Shown piece by piece: positions 1-8,296 of a DNA stretch of 64,000 bases. Source of the stretch: Belnapia arida (lineage in GTDB: Bacteria; Pseudomonadota; Alphaproteobacteria; Acetobacterales; Acetobacteraceae); the NCBI RefSeq assembly GCF_016773205.1, contig NZ_JAETWB010000005.1:1-64000 (forward strand). The letters are read 5' to 3'. How positions within the stretch are numbered: position 1 is the stretch's first letter; each line of letters opens with the position of its first letter. The position numbers and the translations under genes are program-made. The notes below the pieces were generated by a model. It was not told the DNA's origin, did no database searches, and saw only the letters and a program-made list of their open reading frames with translations.

Positions 1-209
1 TCGAGCGCAACCCGCTTTTCGGCACGCCCGACTACCTCTGGTACTCGATCGGCGTGTCGCGCGAGATCTATGCCGGCTTGACCGCCTCGGTCGCCTGGTA
101 CGGCACGGATATCAGCAAGCGCGACTGCATCCCCGTCGCCGACCGCGCCTCCGGCGGCCAGCGTGCCTGCGACGGCCGGGTGCTCTTCACCCTCAGCCGG
201 GTCTTCTGA
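1..209 (+). CDS. C-terminal end of a TorF-like putative outer-membrane porin (partial)
   Basis: Only the last 68 codons are present, read from base 3 to the TGA at 207-209. The fragment has alternating polar and aromatic residues typical of beta strands ([19 protein letters not shown], then [13 protein letters not shown]), two Cys flanking a short loop, and a final [10 protein letters not shown] ending in Phe, the usual C-terminal signature of outer-membrane beta barrels. The pattern of a TDISK-type motif followed by Cys and a closing strand resembles the TorF/gcw_chp putative porin family. The family assignment is from memory of that pattern, and the start of the gene lies outside the window. 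A terminator-like hairpin follows. Confidence 0.6.
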   Translation, partial: ERNPLFGTPDYLWYSIGVSREIYAGLTASVAWYGTDISKRDCIPVADRASGGQRACDGRVLFTLSRVF

Positions 210-234
210 TCCCGGGCTGAACGGGGACAGACAG

Positions 235-263
235 GGGCGCCGGCCGCAGGGTCGGCGCCCTTT
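235..263 (+). terminator. Rho-independent terminator after the porin gene
   Basis: An 8-bp perfect GC stem (235-242 pairing with 253-260) with a 10-nt loop is followed by TTT. It lies 26 bp after the porin stop and before ftsK. The short T run makes it a moderate rather than strong terminator. Confidence 0.55.
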
Positions 264-339
264 GTCGTGGATTCCGTGGCCGGGCAAGCATTTGCACGCT
301 ATCCTTGGGTCTCGTTCTGAAAACCGGACCCCGCGACCT

Positions 340-2850
340 ATGCCCGCGCCCCGCATCTCCGCTGCCGACCGCCCCGCCCCTTCCGCCCGCCTCCGCCGCT
401 TCGCCTCGCCGGCGGTGAAGGCGGCGATGCGTCGTCGCCTCTTCGAACTGCTGGCCCTGGTTGCCGCCCTGGCCGGGCTCGGCCTGCTGGTGGCGCTGGC
501 GAGCTACGACCCGGCCGACCCCTCCCTCTCAACCGCCACCACGCGGGTGCCGACCAACCTGGCCGGTCCGGCCGGCGCCACGGTGTCGGACCTGCTGATG
601 CAGGGCTTCGGCTGGGCCGGGGCGCTGCCGGGCCTCGCCCTGCTCGGCTGGGCCTGGCGGCTCGGCAGCCATCGCGGCCTCGGCCTCTTCCCGGCGCGGC
701 TGGCGGCGCTGCTGGCCGCCATGCCGCTGCTCGCGGCCCTGCTGACGCTGGCGCCCTTCCCCGCCGGCATTCCGGTCGAATCCGGGGCCGGCGGGGCGGC
801 AGGCGCCATGGTCCACGGCGCCGTCACCCACCACGCCGCCGCCCTGTTCGGGCCGTTCGGCGGGGTGATCGGCGATGTCGCGCTCGTCGCCCTGGCGCTC
901 GCCCTCTCCGCCGCCGCCCTTGGTCTCTCGCCGGGCGAATGGGTGGGCCTCGGGCGCGCAGCGCGGACCGGCGCGGGCGGCGTCGCCCGATTCGGCGCGG
1001 CCGGCCTCTCCCGCGCGGGCGGGGCCGGGGCGCGGCAGGCGCGTAGCCTGCTCGGCCGGATCGGCGGCGGCATCGTCAGCCTCTTTCGCTTCCGCCGGCG
1101 CCGTCCAGCCGTCTCGCCGCCGGACGACCTGGCCCGCGTCCTCCGCGCCGCCGATGCCGCGGCCGAGGCGCCGCGCGCCCCCCGCCGCGAGCCGCGCCTG
1201 GCCGAAGACCGGGCCGAGCCCATGGCCGGCCCGCCGCCCGTCGTCAGCAAGCCGCCCAAGGTCGCTGCCCCGCCCGCGCCGCCGAAGCGCAACGAGGCGG
1301 TGCGCCAGCCCCAGCTCGACCTGCAGGACAGCCCCTGGCGCCTGCCGCCGCTCTCCCTGTTGCAGGAGCCGCCCGCCAAGCGCACCGGCCGCCCCTCGGA
1401 GGAAGCACTGCAGGCCAATGCCCGCCTGCTGGAGCAGGTGCTGGAGGATTACGGCGTGCGCGGGCGCATCGCCGCCATCAATCCCGGCCCGGTCGTCACG
1501 CTCTACGAGCTGGAGCCGGCGCCGGGCACCAAGTCCGCCCGCGTCATCGGCCTCGCCGACGATATCGCCCGCAACATGCATGTCACGGCCGTCCGCATCG
1601 CCACCGTCCCCGGCCGCAACGTCATCGGCATCGAGCTGCCGAACGCCAAGCGCGAGACGGTCTATTTCAGCGAGTCGATGGCCGCCGAGGAATGGGTGCG
1701 CCACCCCGGCCGCCTGCCGCTGGCCCTCGGCAAGGATATCGGCGGCAACCCGGTCATCGCCGACCTCGCCCGCATGCCGCACCTGCTGATCGCCGGCACC
1801 ACCGGCTCGGGCAAGTCGGTTGCCATCAACACCATGATCCTGTCGCTGCTCTGGCGCTTCAGCCCGGAGGAGTGCCGCTTCATCATGATCGACCCGAAGA
1901 TGCTGGAGCTGTCGGTCTATGACCGCATCCCGCATCTCCTGGCGCCGGTGGTGACGGAGCCACCCAAGGCGATCGGTGCGCTGAAGTGGACGGTGCGCGA
2001 GATGGAGAAGCGCTACCGCGCCATGTCCCAGCTCGGCGTCCGCAATATCGGCGGCTACAATGAGAAGGTGGTCGAGGCCCGCCGCCGCGGCGAGGTGCTG
2101 ACGCGCAAGGTGCAGACCGGCTTCGACCCGGAGACCGGCAAGCCCGTCTTCGACGAGCAGCCCCTGGCGCTCGCCCCCCTGCCGATGATCGTGGTCGTCA
2201 TCGACGAGATGGCCGACCTGATGATCGTCGCCGGCAAGGAGATCGAGGCCGCGGTGCAGCGGCTCGCGCAGATGGCCCGCGCCGCCGGCATCCACGTCAT
2301 CATGGCGACGCAGCGCCCCTCGGTCGATGTCATCACCGGCACCATCAAGGCCAACTTCCCGACGCGCATCTCCTTCCAGGTGACCAGCAAGATCGACAGC
2401 CGCACCATCCTCGGCGAGCAGGGCGCAGAGCAGCTGCTCGGCCAGGGCGACATGCTGCACATGGCGGGCGGCGGCCGCGTCGCCCGCGTCCACGGCCCCT
2501 TCGTCTCCGACACCGAGGTCGAGAAGGTGGTGGAGTTCCTGCGCGAGCAGGGCGAGCCGGCCTATATCGAGGAAGTGACCGAGAGCGAGGAGGAGCTGGA
2601 GGGCGGCGAGGGCCTGTCGCTGTCCGGCATCGCCGCAGGCAGCGACAGCGAAAAGGGGCTGTTCGACCAGGCTGTCGCGCTCGTCAGCCGCGAGGGGAAG
2701 GCCAGCACTTCGTTCATTCAGCGGCACCTCAACATCGGCTACAACCGCGCCGCCAAGCTCATCGAACAGATGGAAAAAGAGGGCGTCGTCGGTCCCGCCA
2801 ATCACGTTGGCAAGCGGGAGGTGCTGACACGCCGTACCGAGGAGGATTGA
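340..2850 (+). CDS. ftsK: DNA translocase FtsK
   Basis: This 836-residue protein is an ATP-driven double-stranded DNA pump anchored at the division septum, which clears chromosome ends and activates dimer resolution. After a basic N-terminus, hydrophobic segments lie at about residues 32-55, 85-105, 115-140 and 165-195. A Pro/Ala/Arg-rich linker follows, then the RecA-like motor. The Walker A motif GTTGSGKS is at residues 486-493, and a Walker B-like [11 protein letters not shown] lies further on. The C-terminus is the winged-helix gamma domain ([20 protein letters not shown]) that reads orienting sequences. The reading frame is open further upstream to base 163, but ATG 340 precedes the basic region and first membrane helix; ATG 427 is an alternative. 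The stop overlaps the next start by one base. Confidence 0.96.
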   Translation: MPAPRISAADRPAPSARLRRFASPAVKAAMRRRLFELLALVAALAGLGLLVALASYDPADPSLSTATTRVPTNLAGPAGATVSDLLMQGFGWAGALPGLALLGWAWRLGSHRGLGLFPARLAALLAAMPLLAALLTLAPFPAGIPVESGAGGAAGAMVHGAVTHHAAALFGPFGGVIGDVALVALALALSAAALGLSPGEWVGLGRAARTGAGGVARFGAAGLSRAGGAGARQARSLLGRIGGGIVSLFRFRRRRPAVSPPDDLARVLRAADAAAEAPRAPRREPRLAEDRAEPMAGPPPVVSKPPKVAAPPAPPKRNEAVRQPQLDLQDSPWRLPPLSLLQEPPAKRTGRPSEEALQANARLLEQVLEDYGVRGRIAAINPGPVVTLYELEPAPGTKSARVIGLADDIARNMHVTAVRIATVPGRNVIGIELPNAKRETVYFSESMAAEEWVRHPGRLPLALGKDIGGNPVIADLARMPHLLIAGTTGSGKSVAINTMILSLLWRFSPEECRFIMIDPKMLELSVYDRIPHLLAPVVTEPPKAIGALKWTVREMEKRYRAMSQLGVRNIGGYNEKVVEARRRGEVLTRKVQTGFDPETGKPVFDEQPLALAPLPMIVVVIDEMADLMIVAGKEIEAAVQRLAQMARAAGIHVIMATQRPSVDVITGTIKANFPTRISFQVTSKIDSRTILGEQGAEQLLGQGDMLHMAGGGRVARVHGPFVSDTEVEKVVEFLREQGEPAYIEEVTESEEELEGGEGLSLSGIAAGSDSEKGLFDQAVALVSREGKASTSFIQRHLNIGYNRAAKLIEQMEKEGVVGPANHVGKREVLTRRTEED

Positions 2851-3446
2851 TGCGCAGCTTCCTGATTGCGGCCCTGGTCGCCACCCTCGCCGCGGCCCCG
2901 GCCATGGCGCAGGAGCGCCCGCCACTGATGCCGACCCGCGATGTCAGCGTCACCTACCGCGTCGCCGGCGGCCCGGCCGGGCAGGAGATGCGCATGGCCT
3001 GGCGCGTCGCCGACCAGAAGCTCCGCGTCGACATGCCGGGCGGCATGGGCTGGTCGGTAATGGACCAGCGCGCGAAGACCATGTTCGTCGTCATGGAGCA
3101 GCAGCGCATGATCATGCAGATGCCGCTCAACAACGGCCCGGGCGGCGTCAGCATCCCGACCCAGCCGCCGGAGACGGCGAAGTTCACCCGGGGCGGCACG
3201 GCGACCGTCGCCGGGCAGAGCTGCACCCTCTGGCGCTACGAGAACCAGGGCGCGACGGGCGAGTCCTGCATGACCGCCGACGGCGTCATGCTGCGCAGCA
3301 CCGGCACGGTGAACGGCCAGACGGCCTCCATGGAAGCCACCGAAGTGAATTACGGCCCGCAGGACGCCGCCCGCTTCACTGCGCCCACCGGCTATCAGCA
3401 GATGCAGATGCCGGCCGGCGCCCCCGGCGGCCCGCCCGCCCGCTGA
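2850..3446 (+). CDS. Secreted protein of unknown function, possibly DUF4412-like
   Basis: This 198-residue protein starts at ATG 2850, overlapping the ftsK stop by one base, with GGAGG just upstream, so translation is probably coupled to ftsK. Residues 1-21 form a clear Sec signal peptide ending AMA-Q. The mature part has a pattern of short beta strands and many Met (for example VVMEQQRMIMQMPL), and a single CTLW...C pair that could form a disulfide. The motif VMDQRAKTMFVVMEQQRM resembles proteins annotated with DUF4412, but I cannot confirm this. It probably acts in the periplasm. No enzymatic motif is visible. Confidence 0.8.
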   Translation: MRSFLIAALVATLAAAPAMAQERPPLMPTRDVSVTYRVAGGPAGQEMRMAWRVADQKLRVDMPGGMGWSVMDQRAKTMFVVMEQQRMIMQMPLNNGPGGVSIPTQPPETAKFTRGGTATVAGQSCTLWRYENQGATGESCMTADGVMLRSTGTVNGQTASMEATEVNYGPQDAARFTAPTGYQQMQMPAGAPGGPPAR

Positions 3447-3452
3447 CCCCAC

Positions 3453-3482
3453 GGGCCCGCGTCAGGGAAAAGACGTGGGCCC
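3453..3482. terminator. Hairpin between convergent genes
   Basis: An 11-bp inverted repeat (3453-3463 with 3472-3482, one G-T pair) with an 8-nt A-rich loop lies between the end of the secreted-protein gene and the convergent small gene, whose stop codon is inside the left arm. There is no T run after it on the plus strand, but the loop gives TTTT on the minus strand. It may act as a bidirectional terminator. Confidence 0.4.
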
Positions 3483-3722
3483 CTCCCCCAGCCCGGGCGC
3501 GGCGAGGCGCAGCACCCGGCAGAGCGGCCCCGCTGCCACGCCGGCGAAGCCCTTCGCCGCCTCCAGGCTGGCGAAGCGCAAGCCGGCGACGCCACCCCCG
3601 CCCGCCGCCTCGGCACCGAGGAAGAGCAGTTCCGCCCGCCCCTGCAGCAGCAGGGGCCGTACCCGGTCCAGCCAGGCGGCTTGGCCGCCCGGCGCCCACT
3701 CGCAGAGCACCAAGGCCGCCAT
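3462..3722 (-). CDS. Small conserved-looking protein of unknown function downstream of acdS
   Basis: An 86-residue product begins MAALVLCEWAPGGQAAWLDR. The start is only 6 bp after the acdS stop, so it is probably co-transcribed with acdS. The order of elements (a beta strand, a helix, LLLQGRAELLFLGA, then FASLEAAKGFA and a final strand) suggests a small alpha/beta fold similar in outline to ferredoxin-like dimeric barrels (DUF1330 or YCII type). This is only a resemblance. No catalytic residues or signal peptide are visible. In GC-rich DNA a chance ORF of this size is possible, but the short spacing favours a real gene. Confidence 0.5.
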   Translation of the reverse strand: MAALVLCEWAPGGQAAWLDRVRPLLLQGRAELLFLGAEAAGGGGVAGLRFASLEAAKGFAGVAAGPLCRVLRLAAPGLGEGPTSFP

Positions 3723-3728
3723 GGCGCC

Positions 3729-4748
3729 TCAGCCGTTGCGGTAGGTGTAGCTGTAGCCGTTGAGCGCCGGGGCGCCGCCGAGATGCGCGTAGAGCACCCG
3801 CGACCCGGCGGGGAAGAAGCCCCGCTTCACCAGGTCGATCATCCCCTGCATCGACTTCCCCTCGTAGACCGGGTCGGTGATCATCGCCTCGGTGCGCGCC
3901 GCGAAGCGGATCGCCTCGTTGGTCTCGGCGCTGGGGACGCCGTAGGCCGGATAGGCATAGTCCTCGAGGATGACGATCTCCTCCTCGCGCACCGGGCGGC
4001 CGAGCTCGACCAGCTCCGCCGTGTGGTCGGCGATCTGGCGCACCTGCGCCCGCGTCGCCGCCGGCGTGCCCGAGGCATCGATGCCGATGACCCGCTCCCC
4101 ACGCCCATCCGCCGCGAAGCCGACGATCATGCCCGCCTGTGTGGAGCCGGTGACGACGCAGACGATGATGTAGTCGAAGCGGAAGCCGAGCTCCGCCTCC
4201 TGCGCACGGACCTCCTCGGCGAAGCCGACATAGCCGAGCCCGCCATACTTGTGGACCGAGGCGCCGGCCGGGATGCCGTAGGGCTTGCCGCCGGCATCCT
4301 TCACCGACTGGATCGCATCCTCCCAGCTGCGGCGGATGCCGATGTCAAAGCCGTCCGGCACGATGCGGCTGTCGGCGCCCATCAGCCGGGTCAGCAGGAT
4401 GTTGCCGACGCGGTCATAGACGGCATCCTCGTGCGGCACCCAGCTCTCCTGCACGACGACGCATTTCATGCCGAGCTTGGCCGCGGTCGCTGCCACCATG
4501 CGCGTGTGGTTGGACTGCACGCCGCCGATCGAGACCAGCGTGTCGGCATTCGAGGCGATGGCGTCGGGGACGATGTACTCCAGCTTGCGGAGCTTGTTGC
4601 CGCCCATGGCGAGACCGGAATTGCAGTCGTCGCGCTTGGCCCAGATCTCGATCCCGCCGCCCAGCGCCTGCGTCATGCGCGGCAGGAATTCGATCGGCGT
4701 CGGGCCGAAGGTCAGCTTGTACTTCTCAAACTTGTCCAGGCGCAGCAT
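3729..4748 (-). CDS. acdS: 1-aminocyclopropane-1-carboxylate (ACC) deaminase
   Basis: This 339-residue PLP enzyme of the tryptophan synthase beta fold converts the ethylene precursor ACC to 2-oxobutyrate and ammonia. Plant-associated bacteria use it to lower plant ethylene. The PLP lysine is in [10 protein letters not shown] (K52), followed by [11 protein letters not shown] and the phosphate-binding VTGSTQAG. The C-terminal blocks [14 protein letters not shown] and [13 protein letters not shown] keep the Glu and Leu that distinguish true ACC deaminases from D-cysteine desulfhydrases. The residue after QSN is His where Pseudomonas enzymes have Gln. A good GAGGAAAG ribosome site precedes ATG 4748. 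It is divergent from the Lrp-type regulator at 4877, the usual acdR-acdS arrangement. Confidence 0.95.
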   Translation of the reverse strand: MLRLDKFEKYKLTFGPTPIEFLPRMTQALGGGIEIWAKRDDCNSGLAMGGNKLRKLEYIVPDAIASNADTLVSIGGVQSNHTRMVAATAAKLGMKCVVVQESWVPHEDAVYDRVGNILLTRLMGADSRIVPDGFDIGIRRSWEDAIQSVKDAGGKPYGIPAGASVHKYGGLGYVGFAEEVRAQEAELGFRFDYIIVCVVTGSTQAGMIVGFAADGRGERVIGIDASGTPAATRAQVRQIADHTAELVELGRPVREEEIVILEDYAYPAYGVPSAETNEAIRFAARTEAMITDPVYEGKSMQGMIDLVKRGFFPAGSRVLYAHLGGAPALNGYSYTYRNG

Positions 4749-4827
4749 CGCACTTTCCTCGTCCTTGCCGGAGCGGGATGCTTAGCAGGGGCGGCATGAA
4801 CGGGGTGTTCTAACTCAGCCCGCGAGT

Positions 4828-4841
4828 GGCATGCTCATGCC
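4828..4841. promoter_or_regulatory. Perfect palindrome between acdS and acdR, candidate operator
   Basis: GGCATG-CT-CATGCC is a perfect 6+6 inverted repeat with a 2-bp spacer in the 128-bp divergent intergenic region. It is the best dyad there and sits 36 bp before the regulator start. Lrp-family proteins bind dyads of similar layout. That AcdR binds here is inference. Confidence 0.35.
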
Positions 4842-4876
4842 GCGCGCAGCACCCTTGTTGAACGGACCGGACAGGA

Positions 4877-5368
4877 ATGGCCGACAGGATGAAAGCATCT
4901 TCCACCAGCCCCGAGCTCGACCGGATCGACCGCCGCATCCTCCAGCACCTCCAGCGCGACGGCCGCATGACCAATGCCGACCTCGCCCAGTCCGTCCATG
5001 TCAGTGCCGCGACCTGCTACCGCCGCACTCAGCGCCTGTTCGAGGAGGGATATATCCGCAGCGTCCGTGCCGAGATCGCGCCGGCCCGGATCGGCCGCGG
5101 CGCGCTGGTGATGGTCGGCGTGGTGCTCGACCGCTCCACGCCCGACAGCTTCGCCGCCTTCGAAGCCGCGATCCGCAAGCTGCCCGTGGTGCTGGACTGC
5201 CACCTGGTCGCCGGCGACTTCGACTACTTCTTGAAGATCCGGGTGCGCGACATGGCCGATTTCAACAAGCTGCACGGCGAGCAGCTGATCGCCCTGCCCG
5301 GCGTCCGGCAGACGCGGACCTTCTTCGTCATGAAGGAAGTGGTGGACAACGGCCCGCTGCCGTTCTGA
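4877..5368 (+). CDS. acdR: Lrp/AsnC-family transcriptional regulator, probable regulator of acdS
   Basis: This 163-residue protein has an N-terminal winged helix-turn-helix (about residues 15-65, with DRRILQHLQRDGRMTNADLA and VSAATCYRRTQRLFEEGYI) and a C-terminal RAM ligand-binding/oligomerisation domain (LDCHLVAGDFDYFLKIRV). It is transcribed divergently from acdS. In proteobacteria the gene in this position encodes AcdR, which activates acdS in response to ACC. The assignment rests on family plus position. The last 41 bp overlap the 3' end of the convergent gene at 5328. Confidence 0.88.
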   Translation: MADRMKASSTSPELDRIDRRILQHLQRDGRMTNADLAQSVHVSAATCYRRTQRLFEEGYIRSVRAEIAPARIGRGALVMVGVVLDRSTPDSFAAFEAAIRKLPVVLDCHLVAGDFDYFLKIRVRDMADFNKLHGEQLIALPGVRQTRTFFVMKEVVDNGPLPF

Positions 5369-6323
5369 CCAGCTGCAGCCAGGCGAGCAGCAGCCTGGCA
5401 CGGCGCCGCTCCTCAGCCAGTTCCCCGGACCGCAGCGGAGCGAAGGCGAGGCGCGGGCTGGCCCCTTCCACCGCCGCCCAGGCCGCGCCGAAGTGCCGCG
5501 GCCGCAAGCAGGCCGCCAAGGCGCCGGCGGGCAGGCCGAGCCGCCCGGCCAGGCGGCGCAGCGCCGCATCCTCCGGCAGCACCGTGCCGATCCCATCCTC
5601 CCAGAGCTGCCGCAGCGCCGCCCGCACCCGCACCCGCCGGCGGAAGGCTTCCAGCCGCTCCAACCGCGGCGGCGCCGCCAGGCCGGCAACCATCGCGCCG
5701 GGCATCAGCCGGACCCTTGCATCCCGCCGTCGCAGCCCGGCCAGCAAGGCGAGCGGCCCATCCGCCTCCACCCCGTCCAGCAGCCTCGCCCGCAGCGAGA
5801 GATTGCCGATGACCTCGGCATCGAGTCCCAGCCAGCCCGGCCCCTCCCCGAGGTCGAGCCGTGCCGCGATCTCGGCCAGCAGCATGGCATGGTCCCGCTC
5901 CGCCGACCGTGGCCCGATGGGCCGAAGCGGTCCGGCCACCACCTCCGCCCCGGCCGAGAGACCGGCGGCATGGGCCGCGAGCCAACCCGGCTGCGGCAGC
6001 GCCGCCGCATCGGCCAGCAGGACCGCGCCCTCAGGCCCGACCCACTCCGCCGCATGGTCCACCCCTTCGCGCCAGAGGCCGCCCCCGGCCTGCCGCAGCG
6101 CGAAGGCGGGCGTGCCGGGCACCTCCCCCCGCGCCAGCGGTCGGTCACGCGGCAGCAGCATGACGCCGACGCCGCCCTCCGCCGGCCGCATCGCGTCCGC
6201 CAGCCGCTGCGTGCCGAGCAGCTGCAGCCAGGCCGGCATGGCGGCGGCCGTGCCGGTCAGCAGGATGGCGAGCCGCGGCCGGGCGAGGCGCGGACGGGCC
6301 GGGGCATGCAGGGTGTCGAACAT
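5328..6323 (-). CDS. Glycosyltransferase-like protein (family 2 outline), function unknown
   Basis: The reading frame stays open on the minus strand well beyond this gene, but plausible coding sequence begins at ATG 6323 (MFDTLHAPARPRLARPRLAI), giving 331 residues. The N-terminal strand LAILLTGTAAAMP and the central EVVAGPLRPIGPRSAERDHA, GWLGLDAEVIGNLSLRA and LPGAM-like segments recall GT-A glycosyltransferases of the family 2 type. However, no DXD motif is clear: the nearest is VLLADAAALPQPGW. The protein is Ala/Arg/Leu-rich, has no membrane helix, and overlaps the 3' end of acdR by 41 bp. It sits divergently from lolA. The product could be inactive or a distant family member. Confidence 0.5.
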   Translation of the reverse strand: MFDTLHAPARPRLARPRLAILLTGTAAAMPAWLQLLGTQRLADAMRPAEGGVGVMLLPRDRPLARGEVPGTPAFALRQAGGGLWREGVDHAAEWVGPEGAVLLADAAALPQPGWLAAHAAGLSAGAEVVAGPLRPIGPRSAERDHAMLLAEIAARLDLGEGPGWLGLDAEVIGNLSLRARLLDGVEADGPLALLAGLRRRDARVRLMPGAMVAGLAAPPRLERLEAFRRRVRVRAALRQLWEDGIGTVLPEDAALRRLAGRLGLPAGALAACLRPRHFGAAWAAVEGASPRLAFAPLRSGELAEERRRARLLLAWLQLVRTAAGRCPPLPS

Positions 6324-6446
6324 TGCGGGGACCGAAGCGCCAGAACCCCGGCATTGTGGCCTGCCGGCACCCTGCGCGGACATCACGCTATCGATACGGA
6401 CTGTCACGGTCCGGTGGGGCTTTCCCCGCCGGCGTATCCGGTCCAC

Positions 6447-7097
6447 ATGCCGGGGATGGATCGCCGCACCCTGCTCGCCCTGCCCCTGGCCTTGTCGCCC
6501 GCTTGGGCCACCGCCCCGGTCTGGGCCCAGTCCCCCGTCCTCACCGACCGCGACCGCGCGGATGTCGCCCGCGTCGAGGCCTGGCTCGGCGCGCTGCGGA
6601 CGATGAAGGCGCGCTTCCTGCAGATCGCGCAGAACGGCGCCGCCGCCGAGGGCACCGCCTGGATCCAGCGGCCCGGCCGCATGCGCTTCGAATACGACCC
6701 GCCCGAGCCCCTGCTGCTGGTCGCCAGCTATGGCCAGTTCTTCTACTTCGACCGCCAGCTCAAGCAGGCGACGACGCTGCCGCTCTCCTCGACGCCGCTC
6801 GGCATCCTGCTGCGCGACGAGGTGCGCCTCTCGGGCGATGTCACCGTCGGCCGCGTCGAGCGCGGTGGCGGGCTGCTGCGCGTCACCGTCTTCCGCACCG
6901 GCCGCGCCGCCGAAGGCCGCATCACGCTCGTCTTCAACGACAACCCGGTGGAGCTGCGGCAATGGGCCGTGGTCGATGCCCAGGCGCAGGAGACGCGGGT
7001 GACGCTCTCCCAGGCGGAGTACGGCGGCCGCTTCCCGGCCATCCTCTTCGACTTCAACGATCCGCGTTTCCGCGAGGAACTCGGCATCCCGCAATGA
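6447..7097 (+). CDS. lolA: Outer-membrane lipoprotein carrier protein LolA
   Basis: This 216-residue periplasmic chaperone carries lipoproteins from the LolCDE transporter to the outer membrane. A signal peptide with a twin Arg near the start (MDRRTLLALPLAL) is cleaved around VWAQ. The mature protein shows the LolA pattern: a helix ending LGALRTMKARFLQ, the strand IQRPGRMRFEYDPPEPLLLV, FFYFDRQLKQATTLPLSSTPLGILL, and terminal strands GRFPAILFDFNDPRF. ATG 6447 and ATG 6456 are both possible starts, neither with a strong ribosome site. In many alphaproteobacteria lolA lies between ftsK and xthA; here other genes are inserted on both sides. Confidence 0.92.
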   Translation: MPGMDRRTLLALPLALSPAWATAPVWAQSPVLTDRDRADVARVEAWLGALRTMKARFLQIAQNGAAAEGTAWIQRPGRMRFEYDPPEPLLLVASYGQFFYFDRQLKQATTLPLSSTPLGILLRDEVRLSGDVTVGRVERGGGLLRVTVFRTGRAAEGRITLVFNDNPVELRQWAVVDAQAQETRVTLSQAEYGGRFPAILFDFNDPRFREELGIPQ

Positions 7098-7166
7098 CGA
7101 AATTGAGTCCATTCGCGCAATCGTCGTCTTGATCCGGACGCATTCGCGCGCGACCTTGCAGGAGTG

Positions 7167-7940
7167 ATGAAGCCCCTCATCGGAATCTCCTGCTGCGTAA
7201 AGGCGTTCGGCATCTTCGCCACGCCCAACCACGCCGCCTCCGACAGCTATGTCCGCGTGACGCTCGGCCCCGTCGGCGGCATCCCTGTCCTGCTTCCCGC
7301 CGCCGGCGAGGCCCTGGTGCCGGAGATCCTGCCGAGGCTCGACGGGCTGATCCTCACCGGCAGCCGCTCCAATGTGTGTCCCGACTTCTACGAGGGCCCG
7401 CCCCATGCGGAGGGCACGCCGGAAGACATCGCCCGCGACTCGACCACGCTGCCGCTGATCCGTGCCGCCATTGCCGCCGGCCTACCGGTGCTCGCCATCT
7501 GCCGCGGCTTCCAGGAGTTGAACGTCGCGCTCGGCGGCAGCCTCGACCAGCGCATCCAGGACCTGCCTGGCCGCATCGACCATTCGACGCCGTCGGACCA
7601 GAAATACGGCCGCATCCGCACGGCGAAGGCGCATAACGTCCGCCTCGCCCCGGGCAGCCTGCTTGCGGAGGTGGGCGGCGGCACCGAGATCCCGGTGAAC
7701 TCTCTGCACAACCAGGGCATTGCCCGCCTTGCCCCGCGCCTGGTCGCCGAGGGCTGGGCACCGGACGGCACCGTCGAGGCCGTCCGCGTCCGCGATGCCA
7801 TCGGCTTCGCCTATGGCGTGCAGTGGCATCCTGAATACGATTGGGAGACGGATGCGGTCAGCTACGGTCTTCTCGAAAATTTTGGCAGGGCAGCAGAAGC
7901 CTGGGCGGCCCGGCGGCGTTGGCCTCAGGCTGCGGAGTAG
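7167..7940 (+). CDS. Class I glutamine-amidotransferase-like hydrolase (gamma-glutamyl-GABA hydrolase family)
   Basis: This 257-residue protein of the peptidase C26/PuuD family removes gamma-linked glutamate from small molecules. The nucleophile elbow is LAICRGFQELNVALGG with the catalytic Cys, and the partner motif YGVQWHPEYD supplies His and Glu. Earlier elements are a PLIGISCC start, a GGIPVLLP strand and LDGLILTGSRSNV. A GTG lies one codon before the ATG, and AGGAG overlaps that region, so the start is ATG 7167. The substrate is not determined by the sequence: polyamine degradation (PuuD) is only one possibility, since no other puu genes are nearby. Confidence 0.88.
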   Translation: MKPLIGISCCVKAFGIFATPNHAASDSYVRVTLGPVGGIPVLLPAAGEALVPEILPRLDGLILTGSRSNVCPDFYEGPPHAEGTPEDIARDSTTLPLIRAAIAAGLPVLAICRGFQELNVALGGSLDQRIQDLPGRIDHSTPSDQKYGRIRTAKAHNVRLAPGSLLAEVGGGTEIPVNSLHNQGIARLAPRLVAEGWAPDGTVEAVRVRDAIGFAYGVQWHPEYDWETDAVSYGLLENFGRAAEAWAARRRWPQAAE

Positions 7941-8008
7941 AGCGCCATCACGCCTGCGTGATACCAGCCGCACGGGACAGTCGCATGGCTGGCTCGCGTA
8001 AACGCCTT

Positions 8009-8037
8009 TTGCGTATGGCTCCGTCTTTCGCTAATCT
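8009..8037 (+). promoter_or_regulatory. Candidate sigma-70 promoter for a small RNA
   Basis: TTGCGT at 8009-8014 and TAATCT at 8032-8037 are separated by exactly 17 bp. The predicted transcription start, about 8043-8045, coincides with the start of a hairpin. It lies in a 356-bp region without a supported protein gene. Confidence 0.45.
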
Positions 8038-8043
8038 CTCCAG

Positions 8044-8164
8044 GCTGGCTGCCTAAAAAAGGCCAGCGGTGAAGTCCGGTTTCCCCTTCCGGCTCGCCCG
8101 ACCATTCCGATCGGAACTAGCGTACCGGCGCCCGGACACCCCCCTGTCCGGGCGCCATTTTTAT
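8044..8164 (+). ncRNA. Candidate small RNA or regulatory leader ending in a strong terminator
   Basis: The interval between the promoter above and the terminator at 8127 would give an RNA of about 120 nt. It begins with a 6-bp hairpin (8044-8049 with 8062-8067) whose 12-nt loop carries a run of six A. It also has CCGG-based and CCGATCGG self-complementary segments, then the terminator. No supported reading frame fills it. It matches neither SRP RNA, tmRNA nor 6S RNA as far as I can tell. It could be a free small RNA or an attenuated leader of the FAH gene 133 bp further on. Confidence 0.4.
8127..8161 (+). terminator. Strong rho-independent terminator
   Basis: A 12-bp perfect stem (8127-8138 with 8145-8156) with a C6 loop is followed by ATTTTTATT. 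It is one of the clearest intrinsic terminators in the window. It ends either the candidate small RNA or read-through from the hydrolase gene at 7167. Confidence 0.85.
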
Positions 8165-8296
8165 TGGTTCCATCAACTTACAGGCGATTCCTTTCCGGGT
8201 CCATGAGGATCATCACGCAAGTGGCGGCTTCCTGGGCCCGGCCTGCGCTGCTATGCCCCCGGGGAAGGATTGTCGATCCGAGGAGGCTTCCAGGGC

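Noticed and set aside
529-2925. 798-codon open frame antisense to ftsK
   Set aside because: Stop codons are scarce in GC-rich DNA, and the translation shows low-complexity Leu/Ala/Gly/Asp/His patterns typical of an antisense shadow, with no domain. FtsK on the other strand is certain.
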